A stretch of 6,117 nucleotides of DNA from Clostridia bacterium (GTDB lineage: Bacteria; Bacillota; Clostridia; Oscillospirales; CAG-272). The stretch covers positions 1 through 6,117 of the forward strand of contig JAFTMP010000149.1 of the NCBI GenBank assembly GCA_017452335.1, written 5' to 3'. Shown here in pieces: positions 1 through 4,550 of the stretch; position 1 is the stretch's first letter, and each line of letters starts with the position of its first letter. A program made the translations under genes and the position numbers. The notes under the pieces were generated by a model. That model was not told the DNA's origin. It did not search any database and saw only the letters and a list, made by a program, of their open reading frames with translations.

Positions 1-77
1 GTGCTCGTTGTGATGATGTCTGCGGTTGCAAATTTGATAACCTCTATCTTGGGTTCTATGTACTTTTCCTTGCTCAT
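1..77 (-). CDS. Small leader-like peptide of unknown function (N-terminal 25 codons only)
   Basis: The ATG is at 77-75, with an AAAGGAA ribosome binding site about ten bases upstream, and the frame stays open to the window edge. The visible protein starts MSKEKYIEPKIEVIKF and continues ATADIITTS. The pattern K-Y-x-x-P-x-x-E-V-x-x-F followed by D-[IV]-I-T-T-S is, from memory, recurrent at the start of many short (about 50-80 residue) unassigned clostridial proteins. No enzyme or DNA-binding motif is visible. The start lies 39 bases after the stop of the zinc-ribbon-like gene at 117-467 on the same strand, so the two are probably co-transcribed. A structural or precursor-peptide role is possible, but nothing here proves it. 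Confidence 0.6.
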   Translation of the reverse strand, partial: MSKEKYIEPKIEVIKFATADIITTS

Positions 78-116
78 ACTCGATAGTTCCTTTCTTTTAT
101 TACATCTTATCGGAGC

Positions 117-467
117 TTAGTGCTTTTTGTTTTTCTCGCAAGTGCATATCCCAAACCATTCCTCGCCACGTTTGAAGTATTTACATTCGGCACAGGTGGT
201 ATCGGATGTTTTCTTGCTCTCGCCTCGGTAGCTCGCGCAAGCGTCCTGCATCATCGTAACGAACGGTGTTCCTTCGTCTGTGTAGACGGGAGTTTTGGTA
301 AAATCGGGATAGATCACATCCGGCTCAAACCGTCGATCACAATCTCCGTAATATCCGTACTTGAGTTCAAAGGTTCTGCCAAAGGTGTTTACAACCTTGT
401 AAAGGTCGCCTTCCTTGTGCTCCGGCTCTGCTTGCACGGGGTCTTTGATGAAAAGTGTCGTAAACAT
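117..467 (-). CDS. Hypothetical protein with C-terminal zinc-ribbon-like cysteine cluster, 116 aa
   Basis: The start chosen is the ATG at 467-465, directly behind a strong GGGAGG site at 477-472. The open frame continues 32 codons further upstream to 563, but that part runs through a promoter-like hairpin and has no ribosome binding site. The 116-residue protein has no signal peptide or membrane segment. Residues 1-75 are an aromatic-rich mixed alpha/beta region (RTFELKYGYYGD, VIYPDF). The tail carries C92-x2-C95-x12-C108-x-C110, a spacing suited to one bound zinc ion; C43 and C77 are extra. Similar proteins with a conserved GICTC-like ending seem familiar from Clostridia, but I know no assigned function. 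It probably forms an operon with the small peptide gene that follows. Confidence 0.75.
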   Translation of the reverse strand: MFTTLFIKDPVQAEPEHKEGDLYKVVNTFGRTFELKYGYYGDCDRRFEPDVIYPDFTKTPVYTDEGTPFVTMMQDACASYRGESKKTSDTTCAECKYFKRGEEWFGICTCEKNKKH

Positions 468-495
468 GTTTCCTCCCTCTGCAGTCTTCAAAAAG

Positions 496-536
496 AAAAA
501 TCTGCCATACTGATGTAAATAGTATAGCAGATTTTT
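496..536 (-). repeat. Long inverted repeat with A/T tails upstream of the zinc-ribbon gene
   Basis: Arms at 496-511 and 521-536 are 16 bases each with one mismatch, around a 9-base loop. On the minus strand the mismatch becomes a G-U pair and the stem is followed by a run of U, so the RNA resembles an intrinsic terminator or attenuator. The extended -10 element TGCTATACT sits inside the distal arm, so it could equally be an operator. It lies 29 bases before the ATG of the 116-residue protein. A bidirectional terminator is a third possibility. Confidence 0.5.
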
Positions 537-553
537 TTCATTTGCGGTATTAC
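521..553 (-). promoter_or_regulatory. Extended -10 promoter with upstream GTAATACCGC element
   Basis: On the minus strand TGCTATACT (529-521) matches an extended -10 (TGn plus TATAAT with one change). The -35 position 17 bases upstream reads TACCGC, a poor match. That poor -35 is part of GTAATACCGC (553-544), which is identical to ten bases in the operator region of the regulator at 647-1891. A weak -35 covered by a candidate regulator site is the layout of an activator-dependent promoter. This is inference from sequence only. Confidence 0.4.
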
Positions 554-573
554 CTAAAATCACTTTTTTAGGT
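552..573. repeat. 8-bp inverted repeat ACCTAAAA/TTTTAGGT
   Basis: Perfect arms at 552-559 and 566-573 enclose six bases. The repeat lies next to, and partly overlaps, the GTAATACCGC element upstream of the zinc-ribbon gene. There is no U-run after it on either strand, so an operator or mRNA 5' structure is more likely than a terminator. Confidence 0.3.
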
Positions 574-608
574 CTGATTTTTCGGGCATTTTGGGCTTTG
601 AAGGAAAA

Positions 609-645
609 TTTATATATCTTTTTGGGGGTGTTTTGGATATATAAA
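609..645 (-). terminator. AT-rich hairpin just after the regulator stop codon
   Basis: Perfect 10-base arms TTTATATATC (609-618) and GATATATAAA (636-645) flank a 17-base loop. On the minus strand the structure begins one base after the stop codon of the dual-HTH regulator and is followed by TTTT. The stem is almost all A-T, so it would be a weak terminator. It may instead be a protein site, because GATATATA also occurs in that regulator's own promoter. Confidence 0.3.
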
Positions 646-646
646 A

Positions 647-1891
647 TTACAAAATCGCAGCAAAATCCGAACGACTCATACCCGATTTTTCGGATACAAT
701 TCGCACCGCTTGCTTGACGACCGAGAGTGACAGATGCAGGCTGTCCGCGATCTCCTGATTGCTGAGACCAAAGGCAGCGAGCTTTGCAACCTCGCGCTCC
801 TTATCGGAAAGTGTGGTCAGAATCGTCTTTCCGCGAACCGTTCCCGAGAGCTTTGACCAGCCTTCATTATATATCTTATAGAGCTTCTTGACCTCACCCC
901 AAGCATTCGCGTCAATGAGGGACAATCGCCTCTCCATCAAGGTATCAAGGGCACGGCAATACTCGGCAAGAACACCGTAAAGCTTATCGGGAAGTGCCAG
1001 TTCAATCGCCTTGTCGATGTGGTAGATCGCGTCCTCGTCCTTGCCGCAGTTGTGGTATATCGCGGCACAGGTCAAACGTAGATAAATCTCGGACATCACG
1101 GTATTGTTGGCTCTCGCCCACGCGATCATAGGCTCTACCGAAAACGAGATGACCGACATGATGTAAAGCCCTTGCGTTCCGTCTACCTTGACAAGACCCA
1201 TGGCAACGGCATAGCCGAGGGCGTACAGATATTTGGCGTAATACACCTTCGCCGCAGGGTATGCATCCTTGTGAATTGGCTCAAAACGCCCTTTTTTGAA
1301 CCATTCCGGGAAATTTTCTACGTTATATATCATAATATTTACGGCGCTGATGGCAAGCTGCATGGCATCACGGTCGAGGTCATTCTTGGCAGGTGCTTCG
1401 GCAATATGCACCTTGGCTTTGCGCCACATATGGATATCACCTTTCCAGATCGCGCACTGCGCGAGAAGCATACCTGCGGAGAGAACGGCATAAAAGCCCG
1501 AGTGCTTGGAAAGCAGGTAGTTGGCAATATCGTAAACCTTATCGATCTCACCACGGGAGTATGCAACCTCTGCTTCAAACAGCACCTGCGCCTCGTGATG
1601 ATAGGAAAGACTTTCACCCACCTTATCAGCCGTGCCGGGGGTGTGGTAGAGGTCTGTCATATACAGGAACGGCGTTTTACGGGGCAGAGGCATATCCGCT
1701 TCATGCTCGTTTCTCGCTTCCTTTGTTCTGCCATCGATAGGCTTCTTCGCATTCATTGGTATCATCCAAGCGCGACCGAATTTGACCGCGCCCTCCACAG
1801 AGCCAAGGGTACACAAGTGCTGTACCTGACGCTGTGATATGCCCCATTTTTCAGAGGCTTCGGCTATGGTCATATAATCATTTTTCAACAT
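647..1891 (-). CDS. Transcriptional regulator: excisionase-type HTH + TPR-like region + LuxR-type HTH, 414 aa
   Basis: Translation starts at ATG 1891-1889, six bases after a strong GGAGGTGA site. Residues 7-50 (MTIAEASEKWGISQRQVQHL, then GAVKFGRAWMIP) match the excisionase/MerR-like helix-turn-helix (HTH_17) family, including the basic wing that ends in a W-x-I-P motif. Residues about 95-345 are helical, rich in Ala, Tyr and Leu, with TPR-like spacing (LYGVLAEYCRALDTL), as in MalT-type sensor regions. Residues 358-414 are a LuxR/GerE-type HTH: LSDKEREVAKLAAFGLSNQE, then IADSLHLS and VVKQAVRIVSEKSGMS. It is likely a soluble DNA-binding regulator with two DNA-binding ends, but the ligand cannot be told. 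There is no response-regulator receiver domain and no NTPase Walker motif, so it is shorter than MalT-family LAL regulators. Palindromes in its promoter suggest autoregulation. The two ends might bind separate sites, or the N-terminal one may act in protein contacts. Confidence 0.85.
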   Translation of the reverse strand: MLKNDYMTIAEASEKWGISQRQVQHLCTLGSVEGAVKFGRAWMIPMNAKKPIDGRTKEARNEHEADMPLPRKTPFLYMTDLYHTPGTADKVGESLSYHHEAQVLFEAEVAYSRGEIDKVYDIANYLLSKHSGFYAVLSAGMLLAQCAIWKGDIHMWRKAKVHIAEAPAKNDLDRDAMQLAISAVNIMIYNVENFPEWFKKGRFEPIHKDAYPAAKVYYAKYLYALGYAVAMGLVKVDGTQGLYIMSVISFSVEPMIAWARANNTVMSEIYLRLTCAAIYHNCGKDEDAIYHIDKAIELALPDKLYGVLAEYCRALDTLMERRLSLIDANAWGEVKKLYKIYNEGWSKLSGTVRGKTILTTLSDKEREVAKLAAFGLSNQEIADSLHLSLSVVKQAVRIVSEKSGMSRSDFAAIL

Positions 1892-1911
1892 AAAAAATCA
1901 CCTCCGACAAG

Positions 1912-1955
1912 TAGCGGAATTGCGCTATAAATTATATAGCGGTATTACGCTATAT
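1912..1955. promoter_or_regulatory. Tandem palindromic operators TAGCG-N6-CGCTA
   Basis: Two copies of TAGCG-N6-CGCTA are present, at 1912-1927 and 1937-1952, with centres 25 bases apart. The second extends to a perfect 8-base dyad, ATATAGCG-N6-CGCTATAT (1934-1955). They lie directly downstream of the best -10 box of the dual-HTH regulator gene, across the expected start of transcription, and one overlaps a second TATAAT (1936-1931). Binding there would block transcription, so negative autoregulation is the simplest reading. The spacer and right arm of the second copy (GTAATACCGC on the minus strand) recur upstream of the gene at 117-467. Confidence 0.55.
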
Positions 1956-1984
1956 ATTATATATCGTTTTCGCGCAATTTGCAA
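1956..1984 (-). promoter_or_regulatory. Sigma-A promoter of the dual-HTH regulator
   Basis: On the minus strand TTGCAA (1984-1979) is separated by 17 bases from a perfect TATAAT (1961-1956). Transcription would start near 1949, giving a leader of about 58 bases that contains the palindromic operators. A second TATAAT at 1936-1931 lacks a good -35. Confidence 0.6.
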
Positions 1985-2028
1985 GAGGTTTCAAAAAAGT
2001 TTTTCTGCTTTTTTCATTTGAACGAAAA

Positions 2029-2050
2029 GCATCGGATTTTACTCCGATGC
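2029..2050 (-). terminator. Intrinsic terminator of the DUF6809-like gene
   Basis: The 8-base perfect stem GCATCGGA/TCCGATGC with a 6-base loop is followed on the minus strand by TTTTCGTT. It begins 22 bases after the stop codon of the gene at 2073-2354 and separates it from the regulator downstream. Confidence 0.65.
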
Positions 2051-2072
2051 CTGATCTGTGTTTAGGTTGCGA

Positions 2073-2354
2073 TTATTCGTCCTCACCCAATGGCAGAAGA
2101 AAGGATTCAGCCATCAGCTGCACACCGAGTCGGAAGCCGTAGGAGAAGGCATCGCGCTCTGTGATGCTGTGCATCTCATTCATGCAGTCCTCAAATTTTT
2201 CAAGTGTTTCTTTCTGCTTATCGGTAAGCGTGCCGTCCAGTTCCTCTCGATTCCGGGCGACCAGCTTCAGTAGCTCCTTTAGCCGTTTGTCGCCACGGGT
2301 GCATTGCTCGAAGGGGGATACGTTTCCGTACCATAGTTCGTTGATGATATCCAT
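2073..2354 (-). CDS. DUF6809-like small protein, 93 aa
   Basis: The start is ATG 2354-2352, nine bases after AGGAGG (2369-2364). An upstream in-frame extension to 2432 lacks a ribosome binding site and crosses the promoter, so it is rejected. The protein opens with MDIINELWYGNVSPFEQ, continues with a charged amphipathic helix (residues 22-63, likely coiled coil) and closes with TERDAFSYGFRLGVQLMAES. The opening [LI]-x-E-L-[WY]-Y-G-N-[IV]-x-P and the closing Y-G-F-R-L-G-[VA] motif are the two conserved blocks I associate with DUF6809, a small family of unknown function common in clostridial genomes and often seen in or near integrative elements. Its place beside an inferred att site fits. It has its own promoter and terminator, so it is probably monocistronic. 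The family assignment is from memory and no function is claimed. Confidence 0.75.
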   Translation of the reverse strand: MDIINELWYGNVSPFEQCTRGDKRLKELLKLVARNREELDGTLTDKQKETLEKFEDCMNEMHSITERDAFSYGFRLGVQLMAESFLLPLGEDE

Positions 2355-2380
2355 ATTTTTGTACCTCCTGTCAGCACACA

Positions 2381-2409
2381 ACAATACCACAGAAGGAGGA
2401 GAAAGTCCA
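2381..2409 (-). promoter_or_regulatory. Candidate promoter of the DUF6809-like gene
   Basis: On the minus strand TGGACT (2409-2404) lies 17 bases before TATTGT (2386-2381). Both boxes match consensus at four of six positions. Transcription would start just before the AGGAGG site, leaving a short leader. No better candidate was found nearby. Confidence 0.4.
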
Positions 2410-2417
2410 GACCTTTT

Positions 2418-2432
2418 TTGAAACAATTTCAA
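2418..2432. repeat. Dyad TTGAAA-CAA-TTTCAA upstream of the DUF6809-like gene
   Basis: A perfect 6+6 inverted repeat with a 3-base centre lies eight bases upstream of the candidate -35 box of the gene at 2073-2354. The position suits an activator or repressor site; the protein that would bind is unknown. Confidence 0.3.
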
Positions 2433-2496
2433 CTTTTTTCTGACGGCTTTTTCTTTGACTACTGCGACGCATTTTTTGCGTTTTTGAAAATACCTC

Positions 2497-2525
2497 TTGC
2501 ATATTTTCTGAAGCTGTGGTATAAT
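2497..2525 (+). promoter_or_regulatory. Strong outward-facing sigma-A promoter near the attachment site
   Basis: TTGCAT (2497-2502), a 17-base spacer and a perfect TATAAT (2520-2525) give one of the best promoter matches in the window. It points right, towards the tRNA remnant. No open frame with a ribosome binding site follows before the terminator at 2782-2816. The transcript would be a non-coding RNA of about 285 bases in the integrated state. In an excised circle it would read across attP into the other end of the element. Confidence 0.6.
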
Positions 2526-2594
2526 AACGGCAGTAAAGTAAAACTCGATAACGGCTAATTGCTTGATGATTTGATGATTTAAGCTTTGGCAAAA

Positions 2595-2618
2595 GTGTGG
2601 TTGACCACACCTTTGACC
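2595..2618. repeat. Dyad GTGTGGT-TG-ACCACAC with overlapping TTGACC direct repeats
   Basis: A perfect 7+7 inverted repeat at 2595-2610 is followed by CTTT mirroring the leading AAAA apart from one base. Two TTGACC copies (2601-2606 and 2613-2618) are 12 bases apart. As RNA it would form a short stem with a UUGA loop; as DNA it could be a site for an integrase arm-binding domain or an excisionase. Confidence 0.35.
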
Positions 2619-2670
2619 ATCTACAGGTTCGGACTACTTGGACACAGTGCGAGTAAGAGCACACGAAAGC

Positions 2671-2704
2671 AGTGATTTCAGACTAAAAAGCATCAAAAAT
2701 CACT
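2671..2704. repeat. Spaced inverted repeat AGTGATTT/AAATCACT
   Basis: Perfect 8-base arms at 2671-2678 and 2697-2704 are separated by 18 bases and end 30 bases before the tRNA homology. The place suits recombination accessory sites, but an RNA stem of the putative transcript starting near 2532 is equally possible. Confidence 0.3.
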
Positions 2705-2734
2705 CAAAAACATTTATTTTACAAGGCTTTTACG

Positions 2735-2780
2735 GTTCGGGTCGTTGAGGCCGCTGGTTCAAGTCCAGTCACTCCGACCA
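2735..2780 (+). pseudogene. 3' half of tRNA-Pro(CGG): attachment-site remnant (attR)
   Basis: From 2736 the sequence reads as the distal part of a tRNA: anticodon loop TTCGGGT (anticodon CGG at 2738-2740), 3' anticodon stem CGTTG, variable AGGCC, T-stem GCTGG (2753-2757), T-loop TTCAAGT, T-stem CCAGT and acceptor strand CACTCCG, then A and CCA (2777-2780). The partner 5' acceptor strand CGGAGTG and a D-arm are absent upstream. Only the base at 2735 still pairs properly in the anticodon stem. The gene therefore cannot make a tRNA. Loss of exactly the part 5' of the anticodon loop is the signature of an integrase crossover within the tRNA 3' half. Confidence 0.8.
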
Positions 2781-2781
2781 G

Positions 2782-2816
2782 AAAACGACAAGCTTCAAAA
2801 GAAGTTTGTCGTTTTT
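2782..2816 (+). terminator. Strong intrinsic terminator behind the tRNA remnant
   Basis: A 15-base stem (2782-2796 with 2801-2815, one G-U pair) closes on an AAAA loop, and the plus strand ends in a T-run. It starts two bases after CCA and is presumably the original terminator of the intact tRNA gene, displaced with its 3' half. It now separates the element-end promoter at 2497-2525 from the MerR gene. Confidence 0.8.
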
Positions 2817-2859
2817 CCGTTATATGCTCCAAATTTCTCAACAAAATTCCCTAACCCTA

Positions 2860-2890
2860 TTGACTCTCCCCTTAACTGTAATGATATACT
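2860..2890 (+). promoter_or_regulatory. MerR-type promoter with 19-bp spacer
   Basis: TTGACT (2860-2865) and TATACT (2885-2890) are separated by 19 bases, the lengthened spacing that MerR-family activators correct by untwisting DNA. The spacer begins CTCCCCTTA, like the left arm of operators for BmrR/Mta-type regulators. The right arm is poorly symmetric: only TTA-ACTG-TAA around the centre is dyadic. It lies 60 bases before the merR-like gene, so autoregulation is likely. Confidence 0.65.
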
Positions 2891-2949
2891 GCATCTGCAA
2901 GGTAGAAATAGCACTGTTCCAAGCAAAATCAAAATGAAAGGAAAATGCG

Positions 2950-4500
2950 ATGTATAAGATTGGTGAATTATCAAAGCTATGCAATATTTCAGTCAAGGCT
3001 TTGCGCTACTATGACGCGGAAGGCTTGCTTATTCCCGATATGATCGACAAATTTACGGGCTATCGGTATTATTCTGCCTCAAGACTTGACGATTGTTACC
3101 GCATTATTGCGCTCAAAGAGCTTGGCTTTTCTTTGGATGAGATCAGAGTTCAACTGACAGCAAGAGACAACGAGAAAATCACGGCGGCGCTTGACGCGAA
3201 AATCGCGGAACTAAAGCTACTTATTCAAACCACAGAAAAGCAGTTAAGAAAGATCGAGGAACTCAAGAAAAATCTAACGGAGGGAGAACCAAAGATGTTT
3301 AACATCCTTGTAAGAGAAACGGACGAAATGCGGGTTGCTTTTGTGCGCAAAAATTACCCATCCAAATCTGATGCAATTCATGATATCGGTAAGATCAAAA
3401 ATTCATTGCCCAAAACCATTGTAGGCAAGAGAAATATCGTGATCAATTATGAAACAGAGTATAAAGAAAAGGATTTCGATCTTGCGGCTTGCGTGGAAAT
3501 CACCGGAAGCTTGCCGAAGAACACACCATTTTCCGAGAAAAAGCTTTCCTTCCCTTGCAGAGTGGCTTCACTGATTTGCCAAAAAGAAGAGCTTGACGAT
3601 GCCTACAAAGCAATGATCAAGCATCTTGACGGCACCGCCTACAAAGCCTGCGGGGCATATTATGAGATCTATCATAGTGATGATACCGTAGAATTGAAGG
3701 TACCCGTTTGCACGCGTACCGATGAGCCTCTTTATCAAGCAGAGCATATCGCAATGCCATTTGAAAATGATCCCGACGCTTGCGGAAAATGGGAAATGAT
3801 CGACATTCTCCCCACGCGCGAGCACTTTGTTTATGGGAAATCCAAGTGCAGTCATCTTGCGTGGTTAAACGAGATCTATTTCATCGACGGCGGACAATCC
3901 TATTGGTCAATTTTCGGTTGGACCAAGGGGTACTTATTCACTCATGGACCCAAGTCGCAAACGGTTTATATCAACAAATACACCATAGAAAATCATGAAG
4001 ATCGCAAACTGCTTTTCCTTGAGATGTACAATTACTGTGACGGCGGGGCAGATGGTGCCTTTGATGTGCCAGAAATTTGGGTATATGAAAAGGTAAATGA
4101 TCAACACTATACTTCACCCGATGATATCCAAAGATGCGATCCCATCGACTATCCCTTTATCAACGACCCTGCTATTCTTGGGACATGGAAGGTACGGGAT
4201 TTTTACGTTACTGATCTTAGTGATTTTGACCCGAATCGGCAAAATTGGGCTGCCGACGAGTTATACCTTTTGAGGATGGAATTTGAGAAGGACGGCGAAT
4301 TCTCATCAACCACCAAAAACGGAACGAGCAGTAAAGTCTCTACTTGGACCAAAGGACTGATCTTAAACAAAAGAAGCAAAACGGCATCTGCCTACTTCAT
4401 TAAAAAGATCAATGGGAAAGAATACCTGTTTAGAGAATGGAAAAGCGGGGACTATTCCTTCGGCGGCGGAAGAGCCTATTGGTATGTGTTTACAAGATAA
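2950..4500 (+). CDS. MerR-family regulator with GyrI-like effector domain and two tandem C-terminal domains, 516 aa
   Basis: ATG at 2950 follows AAAGGA with seven bases between. Residues 2-70 are a classic MerR winged helix: YKIGELSKLCNISVKALRYY, then GYRYY and LKELGFSLDEI. Residues 77-111 form the dimerising coiled coil. Residues 116 to about 265 look like the BmrR/GyrI-type effector-binding domain. Residues 271-385 and 403-516 are two copies of one module: each opens PF-x-NDP then G-x-W, contains a W-T-K-G motif and ends in an aromatic strand (EIWVYEKV, AYWYVFTR). From memory this module also occurs singly or doubled in clostridial BlaR1-like M56 proteins and other MerR proteins; a beta-barrel ligand-binding role is inference. 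Typical MerR-GyrI proteins are about 270 residues, so this one is nearly twice that. It acts in the cytoplasm, probably as a ligand-responsive activator. Its own terminator follows, and no target gene is adjacent. Confidence 0.85.
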   Translation: MYKIGELSKLCNISVKALRYYDAEGLLIPDMIDKFTGYRYYSASRLDDCYRIIALKELGFSLDEIRVQLTARDNEKITAALDAKIAELKLLIQTTEKQLRKIEELKKNLTEGEPKMFNILVRETDEMRVAFVRKNYPSKSDAIHDIGKIKNSLPKTIVGKRNIVINYETEYKEKDFDLAACVEITGSLPKNTPFSEKKLSFPCRVASLICQKEELDDAYKAMIKHLDGTAYKACGAYYEIYHSDDTVELKVPVCTRTDEPLYQAEHIAMPFENDPDACGKWEMIDILPTREHFVYGKSKCSHLAWLNEIYFIDGGQSYWSIFGWTKGYLFTHGPKSQTVYINKYTIENHEDRKLLFLEMYNYCDGGADGAFDVPEIWVYEKVNDQHYTSPDDIQRCDPIDYPFINDPAILGTWKVRDFYVTDLSDFDPNRQNWAADELYLLRMEFEKDGEFSSTTKNGTSSKVSTWTKGLILNKRSKTASAYFIKKINGKEYLFREWKSGDYSFGGGRAYWYVFTR

Positions 4501-4509
4501 TAAATACAG

Positions 4510-4550
4510 GGAGATGTTTCAACGCAAAAATTGAAGCATCTCCTTTTTTT
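4510..4550 (+). terminator. Intrinsic terminator of the MerR-like gene
   Basis: A 13-base stem (4510-4522 with 4531-4543, one U-G pair) and an 8-base loop are followed by seven T. It begins 10 bases after the stop of the 516-residue regulator and isolates it from the MarR operon. Confidence 0.9.

Larger units (their letters stand above)
2410..2734. other. Protein-gene-free stretch at the element end
   Basis: No convincing protein gene was found on either strand between the DUF6809-like gene and the tRNA remnant. The stretch contains a TTGAAA-CAA-TTTCAA dyad, a small ACGCA/TGCGT hairpin with T-run (2467-2485), a strong plus-strand promoter (2497-2525) and a dyad with overlapping TTGACC direct repeats (2595-2618). 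It also holds a spaced 8-base inverted repeat (2671-2704). This density of dyads next to an attachment site is typical of a recombination control region. A small RNA starting near 2532 is possible but matches no family I recognise. Confidence 0.5.
1..2780. mobile_element. Right-end segment of an inferred integrative element at tRNA-Pro
   Basis: The call rests on the orphan 3' half of a proline tRNA at 2735-2780. Integration at a tRNA 3' end leaves the intact tRNA at one end of the element and a copy of its 3' part at the other. The fragment lacks its 5' half and points right, so the element should lie to its left and continue beyond position 1. The cargo fits an accessory region: small hypothetical proteins and a stand-alone regulator, all on the minus strand. 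No integrase, relaxase or replication gene is in view, so the type of element (ICE, IME or prophage) cannot be named. The left boundary is outside the window. Confidence 0.55.

Noticed and set aside
120..518. Plus-strand 132-codon open frame opposite the zinc-ribbon gene
   Set aside because: It has no ribosome binding site and is antisense to a gene with a strong start and a coherent cysteine motif; it also runs through the hairpin at 496-536.
468..563. Upstream extension of the zinc-ribbon protein to 148 residues
   Set aside because: The extension crosses the promoter and hairpin, while the ATG at 467 has an excellent GGGAGG site directly before it.
1172..1837. Plus-strand 221-codon open frame antisense to the dual-HTH regulator
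   Set aside because: Both ends of the minus-strand protein match known HTH families, so the opposite strand is a shadow. It has no ribosome binding site or recognisable domain.
2626..2640. Second copy of the tRNA anticodon-loop sequence (GGTTCGG at 2626-2632) as a secondary att site
   Set aside because: Only seven bases match before the sequences diverge; too short to separate from chance.
2371..2664. 97-codon minus-strand open frame upstream of the DUF6809-like gene
   Set aside because: It covers the dyads and promoters of the element end, has odd composition and no ribosome binding site, and overlaps the DUF6809-like promoter.
2690..2780. A complete tRNA-Pro gene
   Set aside because: The T-arm, variable loop and CCA are good, but no CGGAGTG acceptor strand or D-arm exists in the 100 bases upstream, and the 5' anticodon stem has two mismatches (2733 and 2734). 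It is a remnant.
2745..2957. 70-codon plus-strand open frame leading into the MerR gene
   Set aside because: It translates the tRNA remnant and the terminator hairpin and overlaps the MerR start; there is no ribosome binding site.
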